In this document: positions 33,510 through 33,704 of the stretch, piece after piece
Layout: each line of letters opens with the position of its first letter
Numbering within the stretch: the stretch's first letter is position 1
From: Desulfobacteraceae bacterium
GTDB taxonomy: Bacteria; Desulfobacterota; Desulfobacteria; Desulfobacterales; ETH-SRB1
Assembly (NCBI GenBank): GCA_030593145.1
Contig: JAUVHU010000021.1
Coordinates: 1 to 33,704, forward strand
Direction of reading: 5' to 3'
DNA length: 33,704 nucleotides
Translations under genes and position numbers: made by a program
Notes under the pieces: model-generated
What the model was told of the DNA's origin: nothing
The model's database searches: none
What the model saw: the letters and a program-made list of their open reading frames with translations, nothing else

Positions 33510-33704
33510 TTGATGAACTCGTAAAAAGTTTATTTTGTTCACTTCATGACCATTTTGGGCGCAATTAAGATGTTCATCTAAAATAATGCAAGAACTCGGC
33601 CTAACGGCCTCAAACAGCTTGCATTTCTTAACGATGAACATCTTAATTGCTTTTTCCCCAAAATGCTCAAAGTCGTTCACAAAAGACTTTTTACGAAGCC
33701 ATCA
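33510..33704. repeat. Family A palindromic repeat, copy A2 (reverse orientation; right end may be cut)
   Basis: This copy is the reverse complement of A1 with few differences. The core stem is CAATTAAGATGTTCATC (33562-33578) against GATGAACATCTTAATTG (33633-33649), again perfect over 17 pairs although both arms differ from A1 at the same pair. The tip is GGCC-TAAC-GGCC on this strand, two pairs' worth stronger than in A1. An extra AAT lies beside the ATGCAAG stem. The sequence ends at TTTTTACGAAGCCATCA, matching the start of A1, so the copy is essentially complete. Confidence 0.9.

Larger units (their letters stand above)
32658..33704. other. Gene-free 1-kb region upstream of rho
   Basis: No ORF of 60 codons or more and no recognisable RNA gene is seen. 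It holds a rho promoter candidate (32711-32745), a family A end (32760-32788), a TTTTTATGTTTTCTTC...GAAAAACATAAAAAA imperfect palindrome (33120-33164), three TTGACA -35 matches in both directions (33349, 33404, 33440) and a full family A copy at the edge. GC content is very low between about 33290 and 33420. Confidence 0.6.

Overview
This window looks like ordinary core chromosome from an AT-rich, sulfate-reducer-type deltaproteobacterium (Desulfobacterota, probably Desulfobacterales). That placement is an inference from gene content and order (dnaX-ybaB-recR behind two tRNA-Ser genes, a DUF1015 gene, an hflKC pair, an fmdB-type gene before groESL, and a four-gene minor-pilin cluster) and from intergenic palindromes of a kind often seen in that group. 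I see no phage, insertion sequence, CRISPR array or plasmid function.

Layout. The first base cuts a plus-strand gene whose last 52 codons are visible. A minus-strand block follows: tRNA-Ser(CGA), tRNA-Ser(GGA), dnaX, ybaB, recR and a YkgJ-type cysteine-cluster gene. Next come DUF1015 (+), a trmN6/dciA-like pair (-), hflK-hflC (+), a 32-codon AURKAIP1/COX24-type gene (-) that the ORF track missed, and an orphan HExxH zincin-like gene (+). Then fmdB-type, groES and groEL (+) are followed by two exported proteins (+), the first with a LysM domain. From 14.5 kb onward everything is on the minus strand. Read in transcription order this is rho, rpmE, prfA, prmC; then rpsB, tsf, pyrH, frr, uppS, cdsA, dxr, rseP; then purL, purQ; then fimT, pilV, pilW, pilX-like.

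How the genes work together. The rho-to-prmC block combines transcription termination with translation termination (RF1 and its methyltransferase). The rpsB-to-rseP block is the widely conserved run joining ribosomal protein S2, EF-Ts, UMP kinase and ribosome recycling factor to isoprenoid and phospholipid precursor enzymes and the site-2 protease. purL and purQ encode the glutamine-dependent FGAM synthase; PurL carries a long N-terminal extension that looks like two PurS-type units. Many junctions are ATGA or GTGA overlaps, so translational coupling is common.

The least explained content is intergenic. Several palindromic repeat families recur. Two of them (called A and B here) show paired, compensatory base changes between copies, which suggests that their hairpins are maintained. 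Copies sit hard against genes and in several places supply or touch the stop codon; one heptanucleotide array lies directly against the purL start codon. Full A copies lie in opposite orientation at 9.8 kb and at the right edge.

Limits: everything was read by eye. Promoters are consensus matches only, and family assignments rest on recognised motifs, not on searches.
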